From positions 95,761-159,760 of the forward strand of contig CAILMF010000036.1 in assembly GCA_903835235.1 (NCBI GenBank): a DNA stretch of 64,000 bases, in the 5' to 3' direction. Position 1 is the stretch's first letter. Each line of letters starts with the position of its first letter. Made by a program: the position numbers and the translations under genes. Below, in pieces: positions 1 through 8,381 of the stretch. The DNA comes from an uncultured Rhodospirillales bacterium. GTDB lineage: Bacteria; Pseudomonadota; Alphaproteobacteria; Acetobacterales; Acetobacteraceae. The notes under the pieces were generated by a model. It was given only the letters and a program-made list of their open reading frames with translations, ran no database searches and had not been told where the DNA came from.

Positions 1-303
1 AGCTGCGACGACTGCGGCAAGTCCCACTGGTATCCGCGGGCGGTCTGCCCGCATTGCCTCAGCGAGAAGACCAGCTGGAACGAGCACCCCGGCGGCGGCA
101 CGATCTACAGCGTCAGCGTCATGGCGCGTGCGCCGGAAGTCTACGCCGTGGCCTATGTGACGCTGGATGGCGGCCCGACGATGATGACCAACATCGTCGA
201 CTGCGACTTCAGCACGCTGAAGATTGGCCAAAAAGTAAAACTGGTGTTCAAGCCGACCCAGGGGGAGGGCGCGCCGCCCTTCCCGATGTTCACCCCGGCC
301 TGA
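1..303 (+). CDS. DUF35 OB-fold/zinc-ribbon protein, 3' part only
   Basis: The frame is open from the first base, so the true start lies outside the window; an internal ATG at 121 is not the start. The visible 100 residues begin with a rubredoxin-like zinc ribbon (CDDC then CPHC, all four cysteines kept) followed by the OB-fold ending FKPTQGEG...MFTP. DUF35 proteins bind acyl-CoA-type substrates and act as partners of thiolase-like enzymes, so a thiolase gene probably lies upstream, outside the window. Its C-terminal half closely resembles the DUF35 protein at 44673-45068, which makes the two paralogues. Confidence 0.85.
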   Translation, partial: SCDDCGKSHWYPRAVCPHCLSEKTSWNEHPGGGTIYSVSVMARAPEVYAVAYVTLDGGPTMMTNIVDCDFSTLKIGQKVKLVFKPTQGEGAPPFPMFTPA

Positions 304-312
304 GCCGAGACC

Positions 313-339
313 GCGCCGCCCGCCCCGTGCGGGCGGCGC
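313..339. terminator. GC hairpin between convergent genes
   Basis: A perfect 11-bp inverted repeat (GCGCCGCCCGC / GCGGGCGGCGC) with a 5-nt loop sits between the stop of the DUF35 gene and the stop of the convergent Bug gene. It has no T-run on either strand. Position and strength suggest a bidirectional transcript end or 3'-end protector. Confidence 0.6.
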
Positions 340-1316
340 TACTCCGGTGGCCGCGCACCATACACCCGCGCCACGGCCGCCAGCTTTTCATGCAGCGCCC
401 GCAGGTCCGCGCCGAATTGCGCCGGCGTCGAGGGTCGCGGCACCAGCCCCAGCCCGCGAAACCGCTCCACCACCTCCGGCACGGCGATGATCTGCTGCAC
501 CATGGCATTCAGCCTGGCCAGCAGTGGCGCCGGCATGCCCTTCCAGCCGAACATCCCGGGAAAGCCCTCCACCTCCAGCATCGGGAAGCCAGCCTCGCGG
601 GCGGTTGGCACCTCCGGCGCGCGCGGTGCCCGCAGCCCCGGCGTCACCGCCAGCACGCGCAGCTTACCGTCCTGCGCCAGCGGTACCAGCGGGGTCAGCG
701 GCTGCACCGTCATCGCCACGCGGCCGGCCGCGGTATCCGTCACCGCCTGGCTGGAAACCCGATAGCTGATGAAGGGCATGTCCAGCCCCTGCTGCTTCAG
801 GAAGGCCAGGGTCAGCAGGTAGGTGCCGCCGGGCGCCGAGGACCAGCTGTACTTGCCCGGCTCCGCCCGCACCCGCGCGAACATTTCTGCCAGGGTCCGC
901 CCAGGGAAGTCGCTGTGCACGGCATAGGCCAGGAAGTCGGTGCAGGTCGGCACAATCGGCACCAGGTCGGACCAGGTGTCGTAGGGCAGCCGGTCATGCA
1001 TCAGCGGCAGCGTGGTGATGGTGCCGGCATTGGTGAAGAACAGCGCCGTGCCGGGTGCCGCCTGGGTGAAGGCCTGGGTGCCGATCAGCCCATCCGCGCC
1101 CGGCCGCGCATCCACCGGGAAGGGCTGGCCCAGCCGCGCCGCCAGGCCATCCGCCACCAGCCGGGCCAATACATCGGTCGAGGTGCCGGGCGAGCCGGTC
1201 GAGATCATGCGGATCGGCTGGCTCGGCCAGCTTCCCTGCGCCTGGGCGCCGCGCGCCAGCAGCAGCGCGGGCAGCGCCAAGGTCGCACGGCGGCTGGCGC
1301 CAGGGCGTTGGGTCAT
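339..1316 (-). CDS. Bug/TctC-family periplasmic binding protein
   Basis: This is a tripartite tricarboxylate transporter (TctC, 'Bug') solute receptor of about 325 residues, the usual family length. Family members bind small carboxylates in the periplasm and normally deliver them to a TctA/TctB permease, none of which is in this window. The N-terminus carries a signal peptide with an Arg pair (ASRRATLALPALLLARGAQAQ). It is followed by the family's opening strand WPSQPIRMIS and a ligand loop GSPGTSTD, where most relatives have PPGG. The ATG at 1316 is chosen over upstream starts because GGAGG lies 8-10 nt before it. The ligand cannot be predicted. The gene converges on the DUF35 gene and is divergent from the deacetylase-like gene. 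Confidence 0.9.
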   Translation of the reverse strand: MTQRPGASRRATLALPALLLARGAQAQGSWPSQPIRMISTGSPGTSTDVLARLVADGLAARLGQPFPVDARPGADGLIGTQAFTQAAPGTALFFTNAGTITTLPLMHDRLPYDTWSDLVPIVPTCTDFLAYAVHSDFPGRTLAEMFARVRAEPGKYSWSSAPGGTYLLTLAFLKQQGLDMPFISYRVSSQAVTDTAAGRVAMTVQPLTPLVPLAQDGKLRVLAVTPGLRAPRAPEVPTAREAGFPMLEVEGFPGMFGWKGMPAPLLARLNAMVQQIIAVPEVVERFRGLGLVPRPSTPAQFGADLRALHEKLAAVARVYGARPPE

Positions 1317-1414
1317 CAGGGCATTCCTCCGTTCCCACCAATCTGCCCCGGTGCGGCGCGGCTTGTCCACGCGCCGCGCCAACCCTAACCTCGGCGGATC
1401 AGGAGAACGCCCGC

Positions 1415-2299
1415 ATGAGCATGGCCCCGCGCGACCGCCACGAATATTCCGCCATTGTCGACCGCCCGCCGATGAAGCTGCCCGGCGGCAACCGCATGGT
1501 GGTCTGGAGTATCGTGAACCTGGAGGTCTGGGACATCTCCAAGCCCATGGCGCGCCAGGTGATCCCGGCGCCGACCGGCCAGGTGCTGCTGCCGGACGTG
1601 CCCAACTGGGGCTGGCATGAATACGGCATGCGCGTGGGCGTCTGGCGCTTCTTCAAGCTCTACGAAAAGCTCGGCATCGCGCCGACACTCAGCATCAATG
1701 CCCGCGTGGTGGAGGATTACGAGCGCGTGGCCAAGCAGGCGCTGGATGCCGGCTGGGAGTTCATGGGCCACAGCTGGGAACAGGGGCCGATCCACAAGGA
1801 AACCGACCAGCTGGCGATGATCATGCGCAGCCAGGACCGCTTGGAAAAATTCACCGGCAAGCGCCCGGTCGGTTGGCTTGGCCCGGGGCTGACGCAAACC
1901 TTCGAGACGCCGGAATTCCTGGTGGATGCGGGCGTGAAGTACATCGGCGACTGGGTCTATGACGATGAGCCGACGACGATCCGCACCGAGAAAGGCCCGC
2001 TGGTGACGCTGCCCTACACGGTGGAGCTGAACGACATCCCCATGATGATCGTGCAGCATCATGAGAGCGACTACCTGCTCAAGCGCGCGATCGACCAGTT
2101 CGACCGGCTGTACGAGGAAAGCGCCGAACGAGCAAAAATCATGTCGCTGGCCATCCACCCCTACATCTCCGGCCAGCCGCACCGGATCAAGTACCTGGAG
2201 AAGTTCTACGAACATGTCGCCAAGCACAGCGGCGTGTTGCACTGGAACGGCGAGCAGATGCTGGACTGGTACCAGAAGGGCGCCGGCATCACCGGCTGA
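1415..2299 (+). CDS. Polysaccharide deacetylase-family protein (PuuE-like)
   Basis: A 294-residue protein of the NodB/polysaccharide deacetylase superfamily, closest in style to the cytosolic PuuE allantoinase branch. Visible family features are the buried strand PTLSINARVV, the MGHSWEQGPIH loop with its metal-site-like histidine, the SQDRLEKFTGKRPVGWLGPG segment and the late SLAIHPYISGQPHR. There is no signal peptide, so it should act in the cytoplasm on a small amide or ureide rather than on a polymer. The canonical TFDDG motif is absent. AGGAGAA precedes the ATG. A strong hairpin follows, so it is probably monocistronic. The substrate is unknown. Confidence 0.8.
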   Translation: MSMAPRDRHEYSAIVDRPPMKLPGGNRMVVWSIVNLEVWDISKPMARQVIPAPTGQVLLPDVPNWGWHEYGMRVGVWRFFKLYEKLGIAPTLSINARVVEDYERVAKQALDAGWEFMGHSWEQGPIHKETDQLAMIMRSQDRLEKFTGKRPVGWLGPGLTQTFETPEFLVDAGVKYIGDWVYDDEPTTIRTEKGPLVTLPYTVELNDIPMMIVQHHESDYLLKRAIDQFDRLYEESAERAKIMSLAIHPYISGQPHRIKYLEKFYEHVAKHSGVLHWNGEQMLDWYQKGAGITG

Positions 2300-2307
2300 G
2301 CGACGGC

Positions 2308-2358
2308 CGGGAGGGGGCGGGGGATGCGCGCATGGGTAGCGCATCCCCGCCCCTCCCG
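2308..2358 (+). terminator. Long GC stem-loop after the deacetylase gene
   Basis: CGGGAGGGG...ATGCGC pairs with GCGCAT...CCCCTCCCG over about 20 bp with two single-G bulges and a 9-nt loop. It begins 9 bp after the stop codon. No U-tract follows. It is probably a terminator or 3' stabiliser. Confidence 0.65.
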
Positions 2359-2379
2359 AGCCAAGTCCGCATTAACATG

Positions 2380-2393
2380 TTGTTTACAAACAA
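2380..2393. promoter_or_regulatory. TTGTTT-AC-AAACAA inverted repeat in AT-rich leader
   Basis: Two perfect 6-bp arms are separated by 2 bp in the only AT-rich part of this intergenic region. A second small inverted repeat (GCAAC...GTTGC) follows at about 2412. Both lie upstream of the hypothetical membrane protein gene. The site could be an operator or part of its promoter; the regulator is unknown. Confidence 0.3.
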
Positions 2394-2484
2394 ATCATCT
2401 GGCGGGAGAGCGCAACTTTAGGTTGCAAAATTTGGCCGCGTGCGTCTAAAACCGCTCCAGCACCATCTGCTGGAAAACGTGGCG

Positions 2485-3279
2485 ATGAAGATCAGGATGA
2501 GCGAATGGGAAGCGGTTTGGGCGGAATACGACGCCCGCGCCGGTGCCCCGCGGTTCCAGGCCCATACGCCCTGGTACATGGACCCGGACTATGTCAGCGG
2601 CGAAGACGAAGCCGCGCCTGAACCCGGTCGGCGGGGTAGGCCCCTGCTGGCCATGGCCTCGGTGGCAGTGATGCTGCTGGCCTTCATGCTGAACATCCAG
2701 TGGGTGCCGGAAGCGCCGCGCCGGGTTGCCGCCTGGCAGCCGGTGATGCAGGAGCCGGCCCAGCCGGTCGCCCGCCTCACCCTTGGCGCCACGGCCGAAG
2801 CCGCACCCGCCATGCCCGCCAGCGAGCCCGTCCCGTCCGAGTTCGGCACGCTGCTCAGCCTGCCAGCGCCACAATGGGTGCGCGCCGACGTTGCCTCACC
2901 CGCCGCCGAACCCGATAAGCCCGCCGCCGCCGCCCATCACGCCCGGCGCCCGACCCAGGCCCGCCAACGCCTGGCGGCGCATGAAGCCCGCCCCCGTTCT
3001 GCCCAGGCTCGCCCCCCCGCGCGCCTCGCCGCGGTCGCCACCCTGCCGGACCGGCTCTGCGCCCCCCCGCCGAGCCGTGCCCAGCACGCCCAGGCCCCCG
3101 CGCCGCGCCAGCAGAACCTGACCGCGATTGCTGCCAAACCGGCCCAGCATGCCGCGGCGGCTCCGGCGCTGGCTGGCAAGGCGCCCACCGCCAGCCGCAA
3201 CGCCGGCGCCGGTCACCCCGCGGGCACCCTGGCCATGGCCGGGGCCGCGCGTGCCCCGCCCGCCGCCGCCCGCAGCTAG
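2485..3279 (+). CDS. Hypothetical single-pass membrane protein, Ala/Pro-rich
   Basis: Not recognised. A short acidic/aromatic N-terminal part (SEWEAVWAEYDARAG, about residues 6-20) is followed by one transmembrane segment at about residues 55-75 (LLAMASVAVMLLAFML). A roughly 190-residue tail rich in Ala, Pro, Arg and His comes next. The topology suggests a cytoplasmic N-terminus and a long disordered periplasmic tail. The start is uncertain: a GTG at 2440 and ATGs at 2485 and 2497 are in frame, and none has a convincing ribosome-binding site. ATG 2485 is chosen because it gives a MKIRMSEW start. The tail has few conserved features, so the gene is called mainly on codon use and the clear membrane segment. 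Confidence 0.6.
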   Translation: MKIRMSEWEAVWAEYDARAGAPRFQAHTPWYMDPDYVSGEDEAAPEPGRRGRPLLAMASVAVMLLAFMLNIQWVPEAPRRVAAWQPVMQEPAQPVARLTLGATAEAAPAMPASEPVPSEFGTLLSLPAPQWVRADVASPAAEPDKPAAAAHHARRPTQARQRLAAHEARPRSAQARPPARLAAVATLPDRLCAPPPSRAQHAQAPAPRQQNLTAIAAKPAQHAAAAPALAGKAPTASRNAGAGHPAGTLAMAGAARAPPAAARS

Positions 3280-3417
3280 GGTCCACCAGGCGCGGAAAGA
3301 AGCGCCTGACAGCCGCTAGCGCCCTGTTATGTCGGGTGATTCATGTCCTTGGCGATTCCGCCTGCGACGATCACACGCTGGCTTGCCCAGGTGGCAACCC
3401 CGGGCTAGGGCTGCGCA

Positions 3418-5073
3418 ATGACCGCATCGCATCCTGCCCCCCCGGCTGCCGCAACGCGCCCGATGTCCACGGCGGAAGCCGTTGTGGAAACCCTGCTGCT
3501 GAACGGTATCGACCAGGTCTTTGCCCTGCCCGGGCTGCACAACGACCCGCTGTTCGACGCCTTCCACGCCGCGCAGGACCGGCTGCGCGTGATCCACCCG
3601 CGGCATGAGCAGACCGCCGCCTACATGGCGCTCGGCGCCGCGCTCGCCACCGGCAAGCCCTGGCCCTTCGCCGTGGTGCCGGGGCCGGGCTTCCTGAACG
3701 CCACGGCGGCACTGCTGACCGCCTACGCCATGAATGCGCCGGTGCTGGGCCTGCTCGGGCAGATCCCGCAGGCCGATATCGACCGCGCCCATGGTCACCT
3801 GCACGAAATCCACGACCAGCTCGGCATGGCCGCGCATATCGCCAAGTTCACGGCCCGCATCACCGGCCCGCATGAGGCGGCGAGCCTGACCACCGCCGCG
3901 TTGCAGGCCGCCATCAGCGGCCGGCCGCGCCCGGCGGTGCTGGAATGCGCCATGGATATCTGGCCGAAGCGCGCGCCGGTTGCGCTGGGCGCCCCGGTGC
4001 AGGCCGAAACCCCGGCGCTGGACGAAGCCGCGCTGGATCAGGCCGCCGCGCTGCTGGCCGGCGCCAAGCGGCCGCTGATCGTGCTGGGGGGCGGGGCCAT
4101 CGGCGCCGGCGCCGCCATCGCCGGCATCGCGGAACACCTGCAGGCGCCCATCACCAGCTATCGGCGGGGCAGGGGGGTGGTGCCCTCCGCCCATCCGCTC
4201 TCGGTGCCGGTCAGTGTTGGCCATCGGCTGTGGCGGGATGCCGACGTGGTGCTGGCCATCGGCACCAGGCTGTTCATGCAGCAGGGCGGCTGGGGCGTCG
4301 ACTCGGACCTCAAGGTGGTCCGCATCGACGTGGATGCGCTGGAGCCCGACCGTTTTCGCAGTGCCACCGTGCCGGTGGTCGCCGATGCCACCGCCGCCGC
4401 GCCCGCCCTGCTGGAACGCCTGCTGGCCACCCCCGCCCATGCCAGCCGCGCCGCCGAGGTGGCCGGGCACATGGCCTGGATGGACGGCGAATTGGCCAAG
4501 CTGGAACCGCAGATGGGCTTCCTCGGCGCCATCCGCGCGGCGCTGCCGGAAGACGGCATCTTCGTCGACGAGGTCACCCAGGTCGGCTTCGTCAGCCGAC
4601 TCGGCTTTCCCGTCAGCCGCGACCGCACCTTCCTTTCCCCGGGCTACCAGGACAATCTGGGCTGGGGCTACGGCACCGCGCTGGGAGCGCAGGCGGTGCG
4701 GCCGGAGGTGCCGGTGGTCTCCATCGCCGGCGATGGCGGCTTCCTGTACCAGATCGGCGAGCTGGCGACGGCGGTGCAGCACAAGCTGCCCGTGGTGGTG
4801 GTGGTGTTCGACAACAACGCCTTCTTCAACGTCAAGCGCATCCAGGCGCAGCACTACGGCAACCGGCAGATCGCCAGCGACCTGCACAACCCGGACTTCG
4901 CCCGCCTGGCCGAGACCTTCGGCATGGCCAGCTTCCGCGTCTCGGACGCCGCCGGGCTGGAACGCGCGGTCGGCGATGCCATAGCGCTGAAGGCCCCGGC
5001 CCTGGTGCATGTGAAGTGCGGCGCCATGCCCAGCCCCTGGCACCTGCTGCAAATGCCGAAGCTGCGCGGCTGA
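3418..5073 (+). CDS. ThDP-dependent enzyme, acetolactate-synthase-like
   Basis: A 551-residue thiamine-diphosphate enzyme with the three usual domains: pyrimidine-binding (about 15-180), central (about 200-330) and pyrophosphate-binding (about 360-530). The cofactor-activating glutamate is E64 in the IHPRHEQ motif. The ThDP/Mg motif runs from GDGG at 438-441 to NN at 466-467. The family includes acetolactate synthase, benzoylformate decarboxylase and oxalyl-CoA-type decarboxylases; the exact reaction is not evident. No regulatory small subunit (ilvN) adjoins it, which argues against an anabolic acetolactate synthase. It is paralogous to the gene at 19520-21148 and shares its PSPW-x(6)-PK C-terminus. 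The ribosome-binding site is weak (CTAGGG). Confidence 0.85.
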   Translation: MTASHPAPPAAATRPMSTAEAVVETLLLNGIDQVFALPGLHNDPLFDAFHAAQDRLRVIHPRHEQTAAYMALGAALATGKPWPFAVVPGPGFLNATAALLTAYAMNAPVLGLLGQIPQADIDRAHGHLHEIHDQLGMAAHIAKFTARITGPHEAASLTTAALQAAISGRPRPAVLECAMDIWPKRAPVALGAPVQAETPALDEAALDQAAALLAGAKRPLIVLGGGAIGAGAAIAGIAEHLQAPITSYRRGRGVVPSAHPLSVPVSVGHRLWRDADVVLAIGTRLFMQQGGWGVDSDLKVVRIDVDALEPDRFRSATVPVVADATAAAPALLERLLATPAHASRAAEVAGHMAWMDGELAKLEPQMGFLGAIRAALPEDGIFVDEVTQVGFVSRLGFPVSRDRTFLSPGYQDNLGWGYGTALGAQAVRPEVPVVSIAGDGGFLYQIGELATAVQHKLPVVVVVFDNNAFFNVKRIQAQHYGNRQIASDLHNPDFARLAETFGMASFRVSDAAGLERAVGDAIALKAPALVHVKCGAMPSPWHLLQMPKLRG

Positions 5074-5137
5074 GGCCGCCGACGACATCATGCCTCCGCA
5101 TACGAGGCGAATTGGGTCATAGCGATACGCGCATGGG

Positions 5138-5167
5138 TTGTGTTAACGTGTGAAATATCGATTAAGA
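5138..5167 (+). promoter_or_regulatory. Possible promoter of the GH8 gene
   Basis: TTGTGT, 17 bp, then ATTAAG lies in an unusually AT-rich 60-bp stretch just before the glucanase. If real, it favours the ATG at 5183 over the GTG at 5150 as translation start. Confidence 0.3.
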
Positions 5168-5182
5168 ATTTCGAATCGCTCG

Positions 5183-6298
5183 ATGTCACACAACCCCGGC
5201 TACCCCAACAGGAACAGGTCTCTCCAGGGCTGGTTGAGCCGAAGGGGCGCCCTTGGCGCCGGGCTGGCCCTGCTGGCGCCGCTGCCTGCCCCGGCGGAAA
5301 CCGACCAGCAAGGCTGGGGAGTGTTCCGCAACCGCTTCGTCGCCGCCGACGGCCGGGTGGTGGATACCGGCAACGGGAACGTCTCCCACTCGGAGGGTCA
5401 GGGCTACGGCCTGCTGCTGGCCGCCGCCTTCGATACCGAGCCGACCTTCGCGCGAATGCTCGGCTGGACCGAGCGCAACCTGCGCCGCAGGGACGACCGC
5501 CTGCTGGCCTGGCGCTGGCGCCCGGAGGCACCCGGCCAGGATCGCGGTGACCTGAACAACGCCGCCGATGGCGACCTGCTGGTGGCCTGGGCCCTGTGCC
5601 GCGGCGCGGTGCGCTGGCACAACGCTGACTACCTTCGCCTGTCCAAGGCCATGGCCAGCGACTTCCTGCGCTACAACACCTTCGAGGCCAATGGCCAGTT
5701 GCTGATGCGCCCCGGCACCACCGGCTTCGACCATGGCGAGCACATGGTGGTGAACCCGTCCTACGCCGTTTTCCCGGCGATGCGGGAGTTGGACGCGATG
5801 CAGCCCGACCCGCGCTGGCGCCGGCTGGAAGCGGGCATGCTGGACCTGCTGGACCACGCCCGCTTCGGCCGGCGCCGCCTGGCCGCGGATTGGGTGGAGG
5901 TGCCGCGCGCCGGCGGTCGCTATCGCATCGCCAGCGAATGGCCGCCGCGGTTTTCCTGGGATGCCGTGCGCATCCCGCTCTACATGAGCTGGGGTGGCCT
6001 GGCGAACCACCCGGCGGTGGACCCGCTGATGGCCCTGTGGTTCGACCCCACGCGTGGCGCCGGGCAGCCGGCCTGGTGGGACCTGCGCACCGAGACTGCA
6101 GCCCCCTATGAGGCAACGCCCGGCATTGTCGCCGTGGCCCGGCTGCTGCTGGCAGCGCGGCTGAACTCGGCGCAGCAGCGCACCCTGCCGATGCCCGCCA
6201 TCACGGCGGCGACGGACTACTACAACGCCGTGCTGATCATGCTGAGCCGTCTGGCGGCGCGGGAAGCCAACCTGAACCTGGCGATGGCGGAGGCCTGA
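5183..6298 (+). CDS. bcsZ: Exported GH8 endoglucanase (BcsZ-like)
   Basis: A glycoside hydrolase family 8 protein of 371 residues, matching the beta-1,4-glucanases (BcsZ/CMCax) that trim nascent cellulose in the periplasm. A twin-arginine-type signal is visible (LSRRGALGAGLALLAPLPAPA, residues 18-38). The general acid is E71 in the HSEGQGYG motif, and the second catalytic acid lies in ADGD (129-131). The late substrate-cleft motif FSWDAVRIPLY is present. The start at ATG 5183 is preferred because the signal peptide begins just after it; an in-frame GTG at 5150 has no ribosome-binding site. No bcsA, bcsB or bcsC is in the window. The stop overlaps the next gene's ATG (TGATG), so the two are translationally coupled. 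Confidence 0.9.
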   Translation: MSHNPGYPNRNRSLQGWLSRRGALGAGLALLAPLPAPAETDQQGWGVFRNRFVAADGRVVDTGNGNVSHSEGQGYGLLLAAAFDTEPTFARMLGWTERNLRRRDDRLLAWRWRPEAPGQDRGDLNNAADGDLLVAWALCRGAVRWHNADYLRLSKAMASDFLRYNTFEANGQLLMRPGTTGFDHGEHMVVNPSYAVFPAMRELDAMQPDPRWRRLEAGMLDLLDHARFGRRRLAADWVEVPRAGGRYRIASEWPPRFSWDAVRIPLYMSWGGLANHPAVDPLMALWFDPTRGAGQPAWWDLRTETAAPYEATPGIVAVARLLLAARLNSAQQRTLPMPAITAATDYYNAVLIMLSRLAAREANLNLAMAEA

Positions 6299-6597
6299 TG
6301 AGCGAGCAGGTGCCGCCAGCCTCGCCGCTGGACCGTTTCGCCGAGGATATCCGCCAGGATGGCAGCGGCCGGGTATTCCGCCGCTGGCCGCGCAGCCTGT
6401 GGCAGCGCGTGGCGGCGATGCCCTTCAGCTGGCTGGCCTTTCCGCTGGTCTGGTGGCTGCTGCGGCGCGGCCTGCTGCGGGTGGCCCTGGCTCTGAGCTT
6501 CGTCGCCGCCCCGGTGCTGGCGGTGCTGGTCATCCTCGCCGATGCCTGGACGAGGCGGCGCGCCAGGCGTCGCCAGCGGCAGCTCAATCCAGGCTGA
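6298..6597 (+). CDS. Small membrane protein coupled to the GH8 gene
   Basis: A 99-residue protein, not recognised. It has a polar N-terminus and two hydrophobic helices (about 38-53 WLAFPLVWWLLRRG and about 60-82 VALALSFVAAPVLAVLVILA), then a strongly basic tail (TRRRARRRQRQ). Its ATG overlaps the stop of the glucanase, indicating joint expression and perhaps a role in placing or anchoring the enzyme. Its last 14 bp overlap the end of the convergent Bug gene. Confidence 0.75.
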   Translation: MSEQVPPASPLDRFAEDIRQDGSGRVFRRWPRSLWQRVAAMPFSWLAFPLVWWLLRRGLLRVALALSFVAAPVLAVLVILADAWTRRRARRRQRQLNPG

Positions 6598-7543
6598 TCC
6601 CGCGCTCCCGCACCACCTTCTCCCACAGCACCACATCGTCGCGCATCGCCTGGTCCAGCGCCTGAGGCCCCTGGGCGATGAAGCGCGTGGCCAGCGGCTT
6701 GAAGCGTTCGGTCACCCAGGGGTCGCCGGCCAGGCCGACCATGGCGCGGGACAGCGCAGCCACCGCCTCCGGCGCCATGCCGGGCGGCCCCCAGATGCCA
6801 TGGAAGGCATAGGCGATGATGTTGGGGTAGAACTGCTTCATCAGCGGCACGCCGGGCAACTCCGGCTCCGGCTGCCGCCCCAGCACCGCCAGCGCCTTCA
6901 CCCGCGCATCCGGCCCGCGCGTCAGGGTTATCGCCAGCGCGGTCGGCTCGATCGCCAGCTGGATCTGCCCGGCGATCAGCTCGTTCCGAGGCGTGACGCG
7001 ATGCGGCACGTGCAGCATCTCAATCCCGGCATCGCGCATCAGCAGTTCTCCGCACAGGTGGGCGAAGCTGCCGGGGCCGCTGGTGCCCCAGGCGATGCTG
7101 CCCGGCCGCTGCTTCGCCAGCGCCACGAATTCCGGCACGGTGGAAACGCCGAGCGAGGCCGGCACCAGCATGACGAAGGGCGTGTCGGAAACCAGGGAGA
7201 CCCGGGTGAAGCGATCCGGCTCATAGGGCAGCCGGCGGAACAGCAGCTTGTTCAGCGTCATCAGCTGGTTGTAGCCGAACAGCACGGTGTAGCCGTCCGG
7301 CGCGGCGTTGAAGACGGTCTCGGTGCCGATGATGCCCGAGGCGCCCGGGCGGTTCTCCACCACCACGGGCTGGCCCAGCACCTCCCCCAGGCGCTGCGCC
7401 AATATCCGGCAGAGGATGTCCGGGTTGCCGCCGGGGCTGCCCGGCGTCATCAGCCGCAGCGGCTTGTCGGGCCAGCCGGCGGCGCGGGCGCGGCCAGCCA
7501 GGAAGGGCAGCATCAGGCCGGCAGCCAGGGTGCGGCGGCGCAT
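6584..7543 (-). CDS. Bug/TctC-family periplasmic binding protein
   Basis: A 319-residue receptor with a signal peptide starting MRRRTLAAGLMLPFLAGRARA, the strand WPDKPLRLMTPGSPGGNPD, and the family blocks GQPVVVENRPGASG and AAPDGYTVLFGYN. The ATG at 7543 is chosen because GGGGAGA lies 8 nt upstream; a further ATG at 7558 is less well placed. It lies downstream of the VOC gene in the same direction, 60 bp away, so the two may be co-transcribed. The ligand is unknown. Confidence 0.9.
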   Translation of the reverse strand: MRRRTLAAGLMLPFLAGRARAAGWPDKPLRLMTPGSPGGNPDILCRILAQRLGEVLGQPVVVENRPGASGIIGTETVFNAAPDGYTVLFGYNQLMTLNKLLFRRLPYEPDRFTRVSLVSDTPFVMLVPASLGVSTVPEFVALAKQRPGSIAWGTSGPGSFAHLCGELLMRDAGIEMLHVPHRVTPRNELIAGQIQLAIEPTALAITLTRGPDARVKALAVLGRQPEPELPGVPLMKQFYPNIIAYAFHGIWGPPGMAPEAVAALSRAMVGLAGDPWVTERFKPLATRFIAQGPQALDQAMRDDVVLWEKVVRERGISLD

Positions 7544-7603
7544 CTTTTCTCTCCCCATCTTCCGCGTCTGGGCGCGGATGACAGGCAGGCTACAGGCGAC
7601 GCC

Positions 7604-8158
7604 TCATCGCCGCAAAGAGGTATCCTGCCCCAGCGGCGGATTGGCCAAGGCATCCTCCAACGTGCTCGCCGGGCGCCACTGCTCGGCCGGGCGCAGCCGG
7701 TCGTCATAGCCCACCTGGTCCAGGCCCCAGTACAGCTCCAGGTGGTGGCCATCCGGGTCCAGGAACTCCACCGCCACCTGGCAGCCGGCGCGGCGCCTGC
7801 CCTCGAACACGATCTTCACGCCGTGCCGCTTCAGGTGGTCGCGCGCGTCGATCACCTCCTGCAGCGTGCCCAGTTCGAACGCCGTGTGGTGCATGCCGCG
7901 GCGCATGCCTGGCTTCTGGCCATCCCCCACCAGCGCCACCGAATGATGGTCCGGGCCGAAGCGCAGGAAGACCATGCCGCCGGCCATCATGCTCTCGTCG
8001 AACACGTCCGAGAGCTTGAAGCCCAATACCTCGGTGTACCAGCGCACCGAGGCCGCGAGGTCGCTGACGAACAGCACCGTGTGGCCGATCTTGCGTAGCT
8101 GGAACGGAATGCCCTCCGGCGGATGCATCGCCTGGATCGCGGCCTTGTCGACTGGCAT
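7604..8158 (-). CDS. VOC-family (glyoxalase/extradiol dioxygenase-like) protein
   Basis: A 184-residue single vicinal-oxygen-chelate module pair. Likely metal ligands are H26 (KIGHTVLFV), H90/H91 (MHHTAFEL) and E141 (HHLELYWG), the 2-His-1-Glu pattern of extradiol dioxygenases and related lyases. The FLDPDGHHLELYWG block is characteristic of the dioxygenase-like branch. A C-terminal tail of about 35 residues lies outside the fold. ATG 8158 is chosen for its strong GGAGGAGAA; the frame extends further upstream without support. Neighbours are a transaminase upstream and a Bug protein downstream on the same strand, which suggests a small catabolic operon. The substrate is unknown. Confidence 0.85.
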   Translation of the reverse strand: MPVDKAAIQAMHPPEGIPFQLRKIGHTVLFVSDLAASVRWYTEVLGFKLSDVFDESMMAGGMVFLRFGPDHHSVALVGDGQKPGMRRGMHHTAFELGTLQEVIDARDHLKRHGVKIVFEGRRRAGCQVAVEFLDPDGHHLELYWGLDQVGYDDRLRPAEQWRPASTLEDALANPPLGQDTSLRR

Positions 8159-8381
8159 GTTGTTCTCCTCCATCCGCGGCTTGGTCCGCGCAGGCGGAAG
8201 CGCCGGCGCGGTCAACCAGCCTCTCAAACAAAACCTGCGGGCTCATCACCCGACGTGGATCACGCCGCCGGCAGCGCCGTACCGCACCTTTGGCAGCAGG
8301 CCCCGATATCGGCAAAGCGCCCCGGCGGCCAAGGTGGCAGGCCGCGACTGCGCGGCGGATGAACCGCCCGAGGGGGCGGCA

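Noticed and set aside
121..303. ATG at 121 as the start of the first gene
   Set aside because: The frame is open to the first base and includes a complete zinc ribbon upstream of that ATG.
5150..5182. GTG at 5150 as start of the GH8 gene
   Set aside because: It has no ribosome-binding site, overlaps the likely promoter, and would put a basic stretch before the signal peptide.
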